Assembly: GCF_900142735.1 (NCBI RefSeq) | Contig: NZ_FRBY01000007.1 | Coordinates: forward strand, 62,001-126,000 | Source of the DNA: Flavobacterium saccharophilum | GTDB lineage: Bacteria > Bacteroidota > Bacteroidia > Flavobacteriales > Flavobacteriaceae | DNA length: 64,000 nt | Direction: 5' to 3' | In this document: piece after piece, positions 37,313 through 45,724 of the stretch | Layout of the letters: each line of letters starts with the position of its first letter | Numbering within the stretch: position 1 is the first letter of the stretch | Position numbers and translations under genes: made by a program | Notes under the pieces: model-generated | What the model was told of the DNA's origin: nothing | The model's database searches: none | Seen by the model: only the letters and a program-made list of their open reading frames with translations

Positions 37313-38801
37313 TTTTATCTTTTTTTCGCTGAACAAATGACGTAAATATTTCGTTTAGATTTATCTTTTTATTCAATTGATAAAAACTAAACGCAAACGA
37401 AATCAAAATCATCAAAGTCATTAAGCTGTATTTTAAAACTGAAATTTCAATATATCGAAGCAAAAATGTACTTATGCAAATCATAAAACAAACGAAATAC
37501 ATGATATAAAAATCGGAATTAAAATAGAAATCATAGCGATTTCTGGTAATGATTTTTAATCCAATAAAATGGAATAAAAAATAAACACAAAAGCTAAATC
37601 CTAAACCTTCTAATCCATAAAAATAATAACCTGAAACATTCATTATCAAGGACAAAATATTAAAACCGATTGCGGTTTTAATAAACATTTTCGAATCTCC
37701 TTTAGCTATCAAAATAAATCCCATCGCCCAGGAAACGGCACGGAACAACATTCCTATAATCCCAAAACAAACCATTGGAATAATAGCATTGAAATTAGCC
37801 GTATAAATGATTGGAACTATGACCGAAATGAAAGTCAGAAACAAGACAATAATTGGCGTTATGATAATGATCGAGATAAATGCCTGTTGCATAACGCTCT
37901 CTCTAACTTTACCATTATCAAAATTGATGGAAGATAATTTCGGAAAGTAATCGGTACTCATTACGGTAAAAATTATTCCGACATAAGAATTCAGCAAAGT
38001 AAAACCGGCGTTGTAAAATCCAACTTGTTCTAAACCTCCATTTTTTCCAATATAAATCTGAACCAAATACGTTGACAAAAGTGTCAAAACACTACTTATT
38101 GTCAGCATAAAACCTAATTTAACGATTGATTTTCCTTCTAATAAAACTGCAGAAGTGGAAAGCTTTTCTTTTTCGGTTTTGATTTTATTATAATAATAAA
38201 ATGAGAAAATTAATGCCGATAAAGAAGCAATAATTATGGTTGGAATTATTGCATCAATTCTTAAAAAATAATACAACGGAATCGAAAAAAGCAATCCGAA
38301 TAAATTACCATATAAATTGGCTTTGGCCAGCAATTTCATTTGTCGTAATCCTTGTAAAACGGCTAATTGACCCGACGATAATTGCTTAAATAAAACGGTT
38401 ATCGCAATAAATACAAACGAATAAGTCTGACTCGAATCTCCAAAAGTCATTACGCTCAATGCTTTTGAAAAAAGAATCGTCAGCAACATTCCGAAAATTC
38501 CCGTAAAAAAAACAATCTTTTTTACGATTTGAATGGTCTTTGAAACTGTTTTTAAATCGTCATTTTTATAATCTTCTGAGATGTTTTTCACAGCGCTGGT
38601 TTCGATTCCGAAGCCTGAAATACTGCTTATTATACTCAAAGTTGAATTCAGCAAAGCAATAATTCCCATTCCTGCCGGACCGATAAAAACCGCAATTAAT
38701 TTGGTTCTGACAATCGAAATCAAAATATTAAAAAACTGAACGCCTCCAAAAAGTGAAGTCGTTTTTAGAATTTGCTGATATGAAGATTTACTATCAGACA
38801 C
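37299..38801 (-). CDS. Wzx-type oligosaccharide flippase
   Basis: 500 residues with about 12-14 hydrophobic segments, of the MATE/MVF-like polysaccharide transporter superfamily. The N-terminus STTSLFGGVQFFNILISIVRTKLIAVFIGPAGMGIIAL (read over residues 12-50) is typical of O-antigen translocases. It would move undecaprenyl-linked sugar units across the inner membrane. No Wzy polymerase is seen in the window. It sits 3 bp after the DegT aminotransferase gene in one operon with the acyltransferases. Confidence 0.9.
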   Translation of the reverse strand: MSDSKSSYQQILKTTSLFGGVQFFNILISIVRTKLIAVFIGPAGMGIIALLNSTLSIISSISGFGIETSAVKNISEDYKNDDLKTVSKTIQIVKKIVFFTGIFGMLLTILFSKALSVMTFGDSSQTYSFVFIAITVLFKQLSSGQLAVLQGLRQMKLLAKANLYGNLFGLLFSIPLYYFLRIDAIIPTIIIASLSALIFSFYYYNKIKTEKEKLSTSAVLLEGKSIVKLGFMLTISSVLTLLSTYLVQIYIGKNGGLEQVGFYNAGFTLLNSYVGIIFTVMSTDYFPKLSSINFDNGKVRESVMQQAFISIIIITPIIVLFLTFISVIVPIIYTANFNAIIPMVCFGIIGMLFRAVSWAMGFILIAKGDSKMFIKTAIGFNILSLIMNVSGYYFYGLEGLGFSFCVYFLFHFIGLKIITRNRYDFYFNSDFYIMYFVCFMICISTFLLRYIEISVLKYSLMTLMILISFAFSFYQLNKKINLNEIFTSFVQRKKDKNDSE

Positions 38802-38804
38802 GAA

Positions 38805-39947
38805 TTAATATTGATTTAAAATTTCGATAATAAAATCGACTTCTGTCTCCGTTAAAACCGGACTCATTGGTAAACTTAAAACTTCATTATGGATTTTCTC
38901 CGTAATTGGAAAGGACAAATTATTCCATTCTAAAAAAGCTTTTTGCTGATGTGGCGGAATTGGATAATGAATTACAGTCTGAATATTATTTTGCATTAAA
39001 TATTCCTGTAAAGCTTCTCTATTTTCGGTTCTAATCACGAACAAATGAAACACATGATTAGTCGAGAAATCCCAAAACGGCAATATTATTTTATCATTTT
39101 TGATTTCAGCCAAATAACGTTTTGCAATCGCACGACGCTTCTCATTATCTGCATTTAAATTTGGTAATTTCAAATTTAAAAATGCAGCCTGAAGCTCGTC
39201 TAATCTGGAGTTTACACCAATATATTCGTTATAATATTTTTGTTCAGAACCATAATTACGAAGTGAGAAAAGTACTTTCGCTAACTCTGAATCGTTTGTT
39301 GTAATTGCGCCTCCATCACCCAAACATCCAAGATTTTTTCCTGGGTAAAAACTATAAGCTATCGCTCGCAAAGGCTCTTCGACTTCGCTCAGAGTGACAT
39401 TCGTATCGTTTGGAATTTGGAATTTAAAATTATTGGAATTTTCAAAGGCTCCATGCGATTGGGCGCTATCTTCAACAACAATTAAATTATTTTGGATTGC
39501 AATTTCATTTATTTGATTCATTTCAACCAATTGTCCGTATAAGTGAACGGCTAAAATTGCTTTTGTTTTTGGAGTGATTTTCTCCTGAATCAAATCCGGA
39601 TTGATGTTGTAGGTTTCTAATTTCGGTTCGACTAAAATTGGAATTAAATCGGCTTGTAAAATGGCTAGAATACTGGCAATATAAGTATTTGCGGGAACAA
39701 CAACTTCATCGCCTTTCTGAAGCTTTCCTAATTGAATGTAGCCTTTAAAAATCAATACTAAGGCATCAAAACCATTCCCTACTCCAATGCAATATTTCGT
39801 TTGGTTATATTCAGCGAAAGCCTTTTCAAATGTCTCCAATTCTTTTCCTAAAATATACCAGCCATTATTTAAAACCAATTGCAGTTTTTCCTGAAAAGCA
39901 GTTTCATACGGTTCGTTTATTTTTTTTAGATCCAGAAATGGTATCAT
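38805..39947 (-). CDS. DegT/DnrJ/EryC1/StrS sugar aminotransferase
   Basis: 380 residues, PLP fold type I. Features: VPANTYIASILAIL, the cofactor-binding VVEDSAQSHGA with Asp160, and SFYPGKNLG with the PLP Lys204. It probably makes a dTDP-3-amino-3,6-dideoxyhexose from the product of the FdtA-like enzyme. Odd: residues about 168-197 between SHGA and YSFYPGK read FENSNNFKFQ...LSEVEEPLRAIAY, roughly 15 longer than normal. The DNA (39357-39446) carries TTTGGAATTTGGAATTT and GAGCGAAGTCGAAGAGCC words found in intergenic repeats. Reading frame and active-site residues survive. Confidence 0.9.
   Translation of the reverse strand: MIPFLDLKKINEPYETAFQEKLQLVLNNGWYILGKELETFEKAFAEYNQTKYCIGVGNGFDALVLIFKGYIQLGKLQKGDEVVVPANTYIASILAILQADLIPILVEPKLETYNINPDLIQEKITPKTKAILAVHLYGQLVEMNQINEIAIQNNLIVVEDSAQSHGAFENSNNFKFQIPNDTNVTLSEVEEPLRAIAYSFYPGKNLGCLGDGGAITTNDSELAKVLFSLRNYGSEQKYYNEYIGVNSRLDELQAAFLNLKLPNLNADNEKRRAIAKRYLAEIKNDKIILPFWDFSTNHVFHLFVIRTENREALQEYLMQNNIQTVIHYPIPPHQQKAFLEWNNLSFPITEKIHNEVLSLPMSPVLTETEVDFIIEILNQY
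39357..39446 (-). repeat. Repeat-like in-frame insertion inside the aminotransferase gene
   Basis: About 90 bp replacing a normally shorter loop. One part matches the ATTCCAAATTCC word seen at 16396-16430 and 19445-19515. The other, CACTCTGAGCGAAGTCGAAGAG, is a sequence I recall as a common dispersed repeat in Bacteroidota. Confidence 0.65.
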
Positions 39948-40894
39948 TTAATATCGATTTTATAAAAATCCTGATTGTAAACAGCACAGCCTAATTCTTC
40001 TTTTTGTTGCAAAAGACCGGAATGATACCCTTTTTCATTTTCCTCATTCACAATTCCCATATCAAAAAACTTTTTGCCTTTTCGTTTATATTTATGCATC
40101 AAATTAATGAATAAAAAATCCAATGCTCTTACTTGTTCCCCTTTTTCAGAAGTGGCGCCGTATTGCGATTTGACTACATTCTCCGTTTCAAAAATAGTTA
40201 TTCCGGCGATAATTTCATCTTTCTGATAAACGGAATACTGCCTGATCTTTTCAGGGAATTTTTGTTTTAGTGAAGTTATTTCTTCTTTAGTGTGAACAGG
40301 TTTTGCGTTGAATTTCTCCAATAATCTTGGTTCCAGAATCGTTTCCCAAAAAGGTTCAAAATCTTTTTCTTCTATAATATCTAAATCAAGATTCTCAATC
40401 CTTCTAAAATGCTTCATTTTGCTTTTAGAAATATGCAAAGGCAATTGCAGGTTTACTGCCATATTCATTTCTTTTCGTTCTGGCAAAGCGCCTCTTTGAT
40501 GCAAAAAGAAATCAATTTCCTGATTTCCCTTCGAAAAATAAAAACCCGGAATGGGTTTATAATGAAAAGCTTCAATTGAATTTTCTTTTAAAAAAGATAA
40601 AATTTCATCTAAAATGGATTCGACTTTTTCTGCCTTTAATTTAGCTGCAAACAATAATCCTCCATATGTTAAACCCTGATGAGAATATACCGATTTTCCA
40701 TTTATATTGGCAGGCAAAATAGCCTTGAGTTTTTCATTTTCAAAAACCAAAAGCGAAAAATCTTCAAAACGATCCTGATGATATTCCATAAAATCACGAT
40801 GAAACAAAAACGTAGCATTCTTAGCCAGAGCGACAAAATCGTTCCAGATGACGTAATCGTTCTGATCGTATTTTTTTATAGAATATTTGGTCAT
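39944..40894 (-). CDS. FemAB/GNAT-like acyltransferase
   Basis: 316 residues. The pattern (WNDFVALAKNATFLFHRDFMEYHQDRFEDFSLLVF over 17-52, then LPANINGKSVYSHQGLTYGGLLF) resembles FemAB-type GNAT proteins found in Bacteroidota sugar clusters. It may transfer an acyl or aminoacyl group to the amino sugar made by its neighbour. I took the ATG at 40894 in place of a TTG at 40900. It is first in the operon with the aminotransferase (4-bp overlap), flippase and beta-helix acyltransferase. Confidence 0.72.
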   Translation of the reverse strand: MTKYSIKKYDQNDYVIWNDFVALAKNATFLFHRDFMEYHQDRFEDFSLLVFENEKLKAILPANINGKSVYSHQGLTYGGLLFAAKLKAEKVESILDEILSFLKENSIEAFHYKPIPGFYFSKGNQEIDFFLHQRGALPERKEMNMAVNLQLPLHISKSKMKHFRRIENLDLDIIEEKDFEPFWETILEPRLLEKFNAKPVHTKEEITSLKQKFPEKIRQYSVYQKDEIIAGITIFETENVVKSQYGATSEKGEQVRALDFLFINLMHKYKRKGKKFFDMGIVNEENEKGYHSGLLQQKEELGCAVYNQDFYKIDIK

Positions 40895-40929
40895 TTTCAA
40901 CTAATGCTATTTATTTTCAAGTGAAAGTT

Positions 40930-40990
40930 AGCCACGAATTCACGAATTTTTATTTGTTTCCTGGTTAATAAAATTCGTGAATTCGTGGCT
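40930..40990. repeat. AGCCACGAATTCACGAAT palindrome, second copy
   Basis: Arms starting AGCCACGAATTCACGAATTTT (40930 onward) and ending AAAATTCGTGAATTCGTGGCT (40990) are nearly perfect over 20 bp. The same word forms the inner arms at 24058-24107. It lies 30 bp past the TRIC gene stop and probably ends its transcript. Confidence 0.85.
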
Positions 40991-41020
40991 AAAAATCTTC
41001 AATTATTATTTTATAAAATC

Positions 41021-41623
41021 TTATTTATGACTAAATGCCGGTAAATACCATTTGAATTTTACCGCCAGCAAACGTACGGTAATAATCACAACCGAAGTCA
41101 GTAAATATAAAATATCGTTATCTAAGTTCAGGCTTCTTAGTGCAAAAAACACGATTCCGCCGAAAATGCAAATCGTAGCATAGATCTCTCTTCTAAAGAT
41201 CGTTGGAATCTCAGTACATAAAATATCCCGAATTACACCACCAAAACAAGCCGTCATCGTTCCTAAAGCAATACAAATTACAGGATGCAATCCTTTTGAA
41301 ATCCCTTTTTCCAGGCCAATTAAAGTAAAAACGCCCAATCCGATTGTATCAAATAAAAACAACGAAGTTCTCAGTTTTTCAAACTTTTTACGGAAAAGAA
41401 TAGCAAGCAAAAAGCCTAGAATAATTACATAAACATATTGCAAATCTTTCATCCAGCCCACCGGGGTTCTCCCAATTAAAACATCGCGAAGTGTTCCACC
41501 GCCAACGGCCGTCACAAAAGCAATAATAAAAACCCCAAACGGATCCAGTTTTTTATGCATTGCCGTTAAAGCGCCGGACATGGCAAAAGCCATTGTACCG
41601 ATAATATCTAGTAAGTGAAACAT
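41021..41623 (-). CDS. TRIC family (YadS/UPF0126) membrane channel
   Basis: 200 residues with seven hydrophobic segments in two homologous halves, each with a glycine motif: FVTAVGGGTLRDVLIGRTP in the first and MTACFGGVIRDILCTEIP in the second. The family (formerly UPF0126/YadS) is the prokaryotic version of trimeric intracellular cation channels. The transported ion here is unknown. The upstream 30 bp contain iterated GAGATGCTAAG words. Confidence 0.9.
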   Translation of the reverse strand: MFHLLDIIGTMAFAMSGALTAMHKKLDPFGVFIIAFVTAVGGGTLRDVLIGRTPVGWMKDLQYVYVIILGFLLAILFRKKFEKLRTSLFLFDTIGLGVFTLIGLEKGISKGLHPVICIALGTMTACFGGVIRDILCTEIPTIFRREIYATICIFGGIVFFALRSLNLDNDILYLLTSVVIITVRLLAVKFKWYLPAFSHK

Positions 41624-41653
41624 TTTTTTTTGAGATGCTAAGGTTCTGAGATG

Positions 41654-42079
41654 CTAAGTTACTAAGGTTTTATTCTTTAATTTAACTTCTACCTGAGGAT
41701 TTATTTTTTTAATTGCTTCTATAAATTGCACCTTTTCTTTTGGAGAAATCACAACGGTATCAAATTTATTATATAAAATTTCCAGTCTGTCAAAAGAAAC
41801 TGCCGGTGCACTCATAATGGTATTGGTTTCAGAAATCTTTTTTATCTGCTGAATTTCAATCGAAATATTGACTAAAAAACCACTTTTAATATGCAACTTT
41901 TCATTTTCTATAGTGTAAAAAGTGGTTGAAAACATATGAGCAATAAAAAGAATTTGGCAAAAAATCAAAAGAGATACAGACCACGAACCATCATAAAGCA
42001 ATTTTATAAACATTCCGCCTAAAACAACTGCCAAAAAAAGCACTAGCCCAATACTAATTTTCGATTTAAATGTTGCCAT
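41654..42079 (-). CDS. Small membrane protein with bacterial PH-like domain
   Basis: 141 residues. Two hydrophobic segments (about 8-27 and 33-52) are followed by a beta-rich region with FYTIENEKLHIKSGFLVNISIEIQQIKKISET and SFDRLEILYNKFDTVVISPKEKVQFIEAI, matching the YyaB/YdbS-like bacterial PH family. Function unknown. The start overlaps the stop of the upstream gene by one base (TAATG), so the two are translationally coupled. Confidence 0.78.
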   Translation of the reverse strand: MATFKSKISIGLVLFLAVVLGGMFIKLLYDGSWSVSLLIFCQILFIAHMFSTTFYTIENEKLHIKSGFLVNISIEIQQIKKISETNTIMSAPAVSFDRLEILYNKFDTVVISPKEKVQFIEAIKKINPQVEVKLKNKTLVT

Positions 42080-42927
42080 TACTTTTTAATATAAATTGGG
42101 CTTCTCTTCAATAAATACGTAATCGAATCGATCCAACTGTCTTTCAAATTAAGGAAAGGTTTGCGCGTTTGAGAATAAATTTTAGTATTGTTTTTATACA
42201 TGTCAAAATACACATTATAGTAATAATACATTTGTGTATTGGCAATTGTTGTCGAATAATCGTTTGATTTTATTTTCTTATCGTTGTTGCTTATTGTTGT
42301 ACTTCCGCTTCCATAAGTTGATGCAGTTGAACTTGTTGACATCGTGTATGAAATTTTTGCCGCAATGATATTATCAACTCCCAGAATTTTTTCGAGATCT
42401 GCAATTGGCGTTTCGTCGATATTATGGTGATCAATTCCAGCTTTATGCAATAAACTATTTGTCGTTCTAAGATCCTGAACCGTTAGCGGAAAAATGTTTG
42501 CCGATTTGTCCAGCAATTTGTTATACATGTCATTTTGGGCGAATTTAGACATATCTTCAGAACTTTGCATATTGTCCGAATTTACATAAGGAACTGGGAG
42601 CACGGCAATTGTGTTTGGTTTCATTTCAGCAACACTAATTGGACCTGGAGCAGATGGTATATATGTGCTTCCTGCAGAAACATCAAAAGTCTGTGATCTT
42701 CCGCTCGCAAAATCAATTCTGGCAATTTGCGAAACATCCAATGAAATTTGAATCGCTTCTCCTGGTAAAGAATATTCAACCGTTTGGTCAGATATTTTTG
42801 AGATTGTTCCTTCAATAATCGTATAATCTCTTTTAATAATTTTATCGAGTTTTTTTCCGCCTTGAGCGAAACCAAAAACAGATACAAACAACATCAAAAT
42901 TACTGCAATAACTTTCTTTATTTTCAT
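42079..42927 (-). CDS. Secreted protein of unknown function with a CsgG/LpoB-like region
   Basis: 282 residues, signal peptide ending FGFAQ. Residues 28-80 form a small beta-rich module (RDYTIIEGTISKISDQTVEYSLPG, then DVSQIARIDFASG). Residues 105-200 (TIAVLPVPYVNSDN ... LEKILGVDNIIAAKISYTM) look like the alpha/beta fold of CsgG/LpoB-like envelope proteins, in which a name-dependent lookup of a lipoprotein-like family member is followed by export assembly. That similarity is weak and my inference. A Ser/Thr/Asn-rich stretch (201-225) interrupts it. It is co-translated with the PH-domain protein. Confidence 0.55.
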   Translation of the reverse strand: MKIKKVIAVILMLFVSVFGFAQGGKKLDKIIKRDYTIIEGTISKISDQTVEYSLPGEAIQISLDVSQIARIDFASGRSQTFDVSAGSTYIPSAPGPISVAEMKPNTIAVLPVPYVNSDNMQSSEDMSKFAQNDMYNKLLDKSANIFPLTVQDLRTTNSLLHKAGIDHHNIDETPIADLEKILGVDNIIAAKISYTMSTSSTASTYGSGSTTISNNDKKIKSNDYSTTIANTQMYYYYNVYFDMYKNNTKIYSQTRKPFLNLKDSWIDSITYLLKRSPIYIKK

Positions 42928-42969
42928 GGTATTTAGATTAAATTAAATTTAAAAAATTAACGTTCTTAA

Positions 42970-42977
42970 CAAAGTTA
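42970..42977 (-). promoter_or_regulatory. -7 box upstream of the secreted protein gene
   Basis: TAACTTTG on the minus strand, 43 bp before the ATG at 42927. The nearest TTG is only 13 nt further up, too close for the usual spacing. Confidence 0.4.
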
Positions 42978-43031
42978 AGAAATCATCTTACAAAAACCAT
43001 GATAGATTACAAATAAGAATAAGAATTTTTA

Positions 43032-43125
43032 GGAGCTATGTCCTGCCGTTCCTTCCAATCTTTTGTGCCTCCCCATAGCTATCGGGACCGGTACAAAAGG
43101 ATTTTTGCTCCCATCGGGGCTAGGG
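43032..43125 (-). repeat. Dispersed palindromic intergenic element, copy 3
   Basis: On the minus strand it runs from CTAGCCCCGATGGGAGCAAAAATCC, through CCTTTTGTACC facing GGCACAAAAG, to AACGGCAGGACATAGCTCC. Ends and stem position match the element at 6713-6793. It lies after the RDD gene. Confidence 0.8.
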
Positions 43126-43193
43126 CAATTATTTTCAAAAGAAAAAAGAGTAAACTTAGCCTCTTAGAATCTCAGAAACTTAGCCTCTTGGAC

Positions 43194-43937
43194 CTACATA
43201 TTCTGAGTATAATAATTGTAGTCCTTCAAAACCACTTTAATAAAATCGCTATTATCGCCAGATTGGTTTTTAATTCCGGTTACACTTTCAATTTTGGCAA
43301 CCAGTTTATAAATAATTTCATGATCATTTTTCTTCACCGCTTTCTGAAACGTTTCTTTTATGATTCGCATATCGTTGTCCGATAATTTAATAACCAAAGG
43401 ATAAGTTGGAACATAAGAAGTTCCAATTTCTTCAAGAATAGTATGACTGATATTTATTTTGTTTTTTAAAGTAATAACAGCCGTTCCCGCTGCCATATCG
43501 CCTAATCGTTGTGACTTTTTACTTGTAACTATAGATATCAAAGCGACCATTCCGCCCATAATCGAAAAATCAACCAATCTAAAAAACCAACGGATAAAAT
43601 AATCTCCAAAGCCGGCCTGATAACCATCAATTTTAACCACTTTTATCTTGAGTAGTTTTTTACCAAAAGTTTGTCCTTCAAAAATACTTTCTAAAGTAAT
43701 CGTATAAACCAAAATAGGGAAACTTATAATAAAAACAACGGCTCTGATCGACCAGGTATCCAATGAATCGAATACTCTTTCAAAATGAAAAAAGTAAAAA
43801 AGTATCAAACCAACAACCAGTAAATAAGATCCTTTAATGATTAAATCAATAAAATAAGACCCTAATCGCTCGCCAACAGAGGCAGCGATAAAATTTATTT
43901 TAACATTTTGTGTTGTGTTAATAGATAATTCTGACAT
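43194..43937 (-). CDS. RDD family membrane protein
   Basis: 247 residues. The RDD domain (about 18-160) has three hydrophobic segments and the family features GERLGSYFIDLIIKG, ESIFEGQTFGKKLLKIKVVKIDG and SKKSQRLGDMAAGTAVI. A soluble C-terminal tail of about 85 residues follows. Function of RDD proteins is mostly unknown; some act in ion or solute transport. It is divergent from the SpoIIM gene with 20 bp between starts, and RDD proteins commonly accompany the SpoIIM-MoxR-DUF58 locus. Confidence 0.9.
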   Translation of the reverse strand: MSELSINTTQNVKINFIAASVGERLGSYFIDLIIKGSYLLVVGLILFYFFHFERVFDSLDTWSIRAVVFIISFPILVYTITLESIFEGQTFGKKLLKIKVVKIDGYQAGFGDYFIRWFFRLVDFSIMGGMVALISIVTSKKSQRLGDMAAGTAVITLKNKINISHTILEEIGTSYVPTYPLVIKLSDNDMRIIKETFQKAVKKNDHEIIYKLVAKIESVTGIKNQSGDNSDFIKVVLKDYNYYTQNM

Positions 43938-43957
43938 ATTTTATATTTTAGCCTACA

Positions 43958-44938
43958 ATGAGAGAAGTTGCCTTCATAAAACAAAATAAAGAAAAATGGC
44001 TGGAGTTTGAACTCGCTATTTTTGGTAAAGCTAAAAAAAATCCTGATGAGTTAGCTAATTTGTACATTCAAATGATGAATGACCTCGCCTATGCACAAAC
44101 TTATTATCCTAAAAGTAAAACGGTTATTTACTTAAATCATCTGGCTTCTCAGATCTATCAAAAAATATATAAAACGAAACGAACTGAAAAAAACAAGTTA
44201 GTAGAATTCTTTAAAACAGAAGTTCCTTTGCTTGTTTACGAATACAAAAGGTATTTATTGTATGCTTTTGTTTTCTTTTTTGCCTTTGTTGCTATCGGCG
44301 CTATTTCTGCCCGCTATGATCCCGATTTTACCCGATTAATTATGGGCGATGATTATGTGAATATGACTTTAGAAAACATCAAAAAAGGGAATCCGATGGC
44401 TGTTTATGGTTCTTCTGCCAACTGGGGAACTTTTATTGGTATTACGGTAAACAATATTCAGGTGGGAGCGGCATGCTATTTTTATGGCATTTTTGGCGGA
44501 CTTGGTACTTTCTATTATTTATTACAAAACTGTATTATGCTGGGTTCCTTTCAGTATTTTTTCTTCGAGCATGGTGTTTTCTGGAAAAGTGTTCGTGGTA
44601 TCTGGATTCACGGTTCTATGGAAATTTTTGCCATTGTAATTGAGTCGGCAGCCGGGTTTATTTTTGGCGCTTCTATCCTTTTTCCTAAGACTTTTTCGAG
44701 ATTAAATTCTTTTAAAATTGGATTCAAAAACAGTTTCAAAATCTACCTAAGCACACTTCCCTTTACTTTTATGGCAGGATTTCTGGAAGGTTTTGTTACA
44801 CGATATTCTATTGATATGCCTATTTGGTTAAGCATTCTTATAATACTATCAACCTTGAGTTTAATCTCCTATTATTATTTAGTTTACCCTTTTATAGTAC
44901 ACAAAAAAGCACAACAATTATCAGCCAAATTGACTTAA
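43958..44938 (+). CDS. SpoIIM (DUF95) family membrane protein
   Basis: 326 residues with a soluble N-terminal helix region (1-85) and six or so membrane segments. The family core is NNIQVGAACYFYGIFGGLGTFYYL followed by WIHGSMEIFAIVIESAAGF. Despite the name it has nothing to do with sporulation here; members occur beside MoxR/DUF58 genes in many phyla. It opens the plus-strand operon and is followed by DUF4129 after 12 bp. Confidence 0.92.
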   Translation: MREVAFIKQNKEKWLEFELAIFGKAKKNPDELANLYIQMMNDLAYAQTYYPKSKTVIYLNHLASQIYQKIYKTKRTEKNKLVEFFKTEVPLLVYEYKRYLLYAFVFFFAFVAIGAISARYDPDFTRLIMGDDYVNMTLENIKKGNPMAVYGSSANWGTFIGITVNNIQVGAACYFYGIFGGLGTFYYLLQNCIMLGSFQYFFFEHGVFWKSVRGIWIHGSMEIFAIVIESAAGFIFGASILFPKTFSRLNSFKIGFKNSFKIYLSTLPFTFMAGFLEGFVTRYSIDMPIWLSILIILSTLSLISYYYLVYPFIVHKKAQQLSAKLT

Positions 44939-44950
44939 CCGAATCCAATA

Positions 44951-45724
44951 ATGAAGAGAATTTTTCTTATTATATCTTTCTTTTTTTGCTTTAGTATCTC
45001 ACATGCTCAGGATACTTTGGCGGAAGCCGAACCTCCAAAAGTGGCTGCAATAAAATATACTGAAAAGGACATTCAGATCGATTCAGATACTATTGAAGCC
45101 CAAACATTTCCCGAAAACTTCAAAAAAAAATATACCGATCCGGAATTTAATTACGAACCAAAAGCACCGGAAAGAGGGCTTTGGGATAATATTAAAGAAT
45201 GGATTGCCAATTTATTGAGGAAAATTTTCTCTTTTACTGATGCCAAAACGTCTATCACCGTTACCATTATTATATTGCGAATATTGGCCGTTTTGGTGAT
45301 TATTGTGGTCATTTATTTGATCGTAAAAGCCTTAATCAATAAAGAAGGACAATGGATTTTTGGAAAAAATGCCAATAAAAGAGCCATTCAATATTCTGAT
45401 ATCGAAAAAAACATTCATTTACTGGATTTTAAAAAATTAATACAGGAAAGTATTCAAAACGGAGAAAAAAGACTCGCCATTAGGTACTATTATCTATGGT
45501 TATTAAAAGTAATGGCGCAGAATAATTACATTGAATGGGATATCGAAAAAACCAATTCAGATTATTTATACGAACTAAAAAGTCCGGTTTACAAAGAAGA
45601 TTTTACCTATCTCTCCTACTTGTATAATTACATTTGGTATGGCGAATTTGAAATTGATGAAACCACTTTTACAAAAGCCGAAAACCGCTTTAAGAAATCT
45701 ATAAAAACCTTTAGCAATGAATAA
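44951..45724 (+). CDS. DUF4129 domain membrane protein
   Basis: 257 residues: signal peptide (ending ISHAQ), a periplasmic segment, one membrane helix (about 102-128) and a cytoplasmic C-terminal DUF4129 domain with GEKRLAIRYYYLWLLKVMAQ and SYLYNYIWYGEFEIDETTF. The family is tied to the MoxR locus; precise role unknown. It overlaps the next gene by 8 bp, indicating coupling. Confidence 0.88.
   Translation: MKRIFLIISFFFCFSISHAQDTLAEAEPPKVAAIKYTEKDIQIDSDTIEAQTFPENFKKKYTDPEFNYEPKAPERGLWDNIKEWIANLLRKIFSFTDAKTSITVTIIILRILAVLVIIVVIYLIVKALINKEGQWIFGKNANKRAIQYSDIEKNIHLLDFKKLIQESIQNGEKRLAIRYYYLWLLKVMAQNNYIEWDIEKTNSDYLYELKSPVYKEDFTYLSYLYNYIWYGEFEIDETTFTKAENRFKKSIKTFSNE

Noticed and set aside
30450..41000. 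Insertion sequence or prophage around the glycan genes
   Set aside because: No transposase, integrase, phage gene or terminal inverted repeat pair was found.
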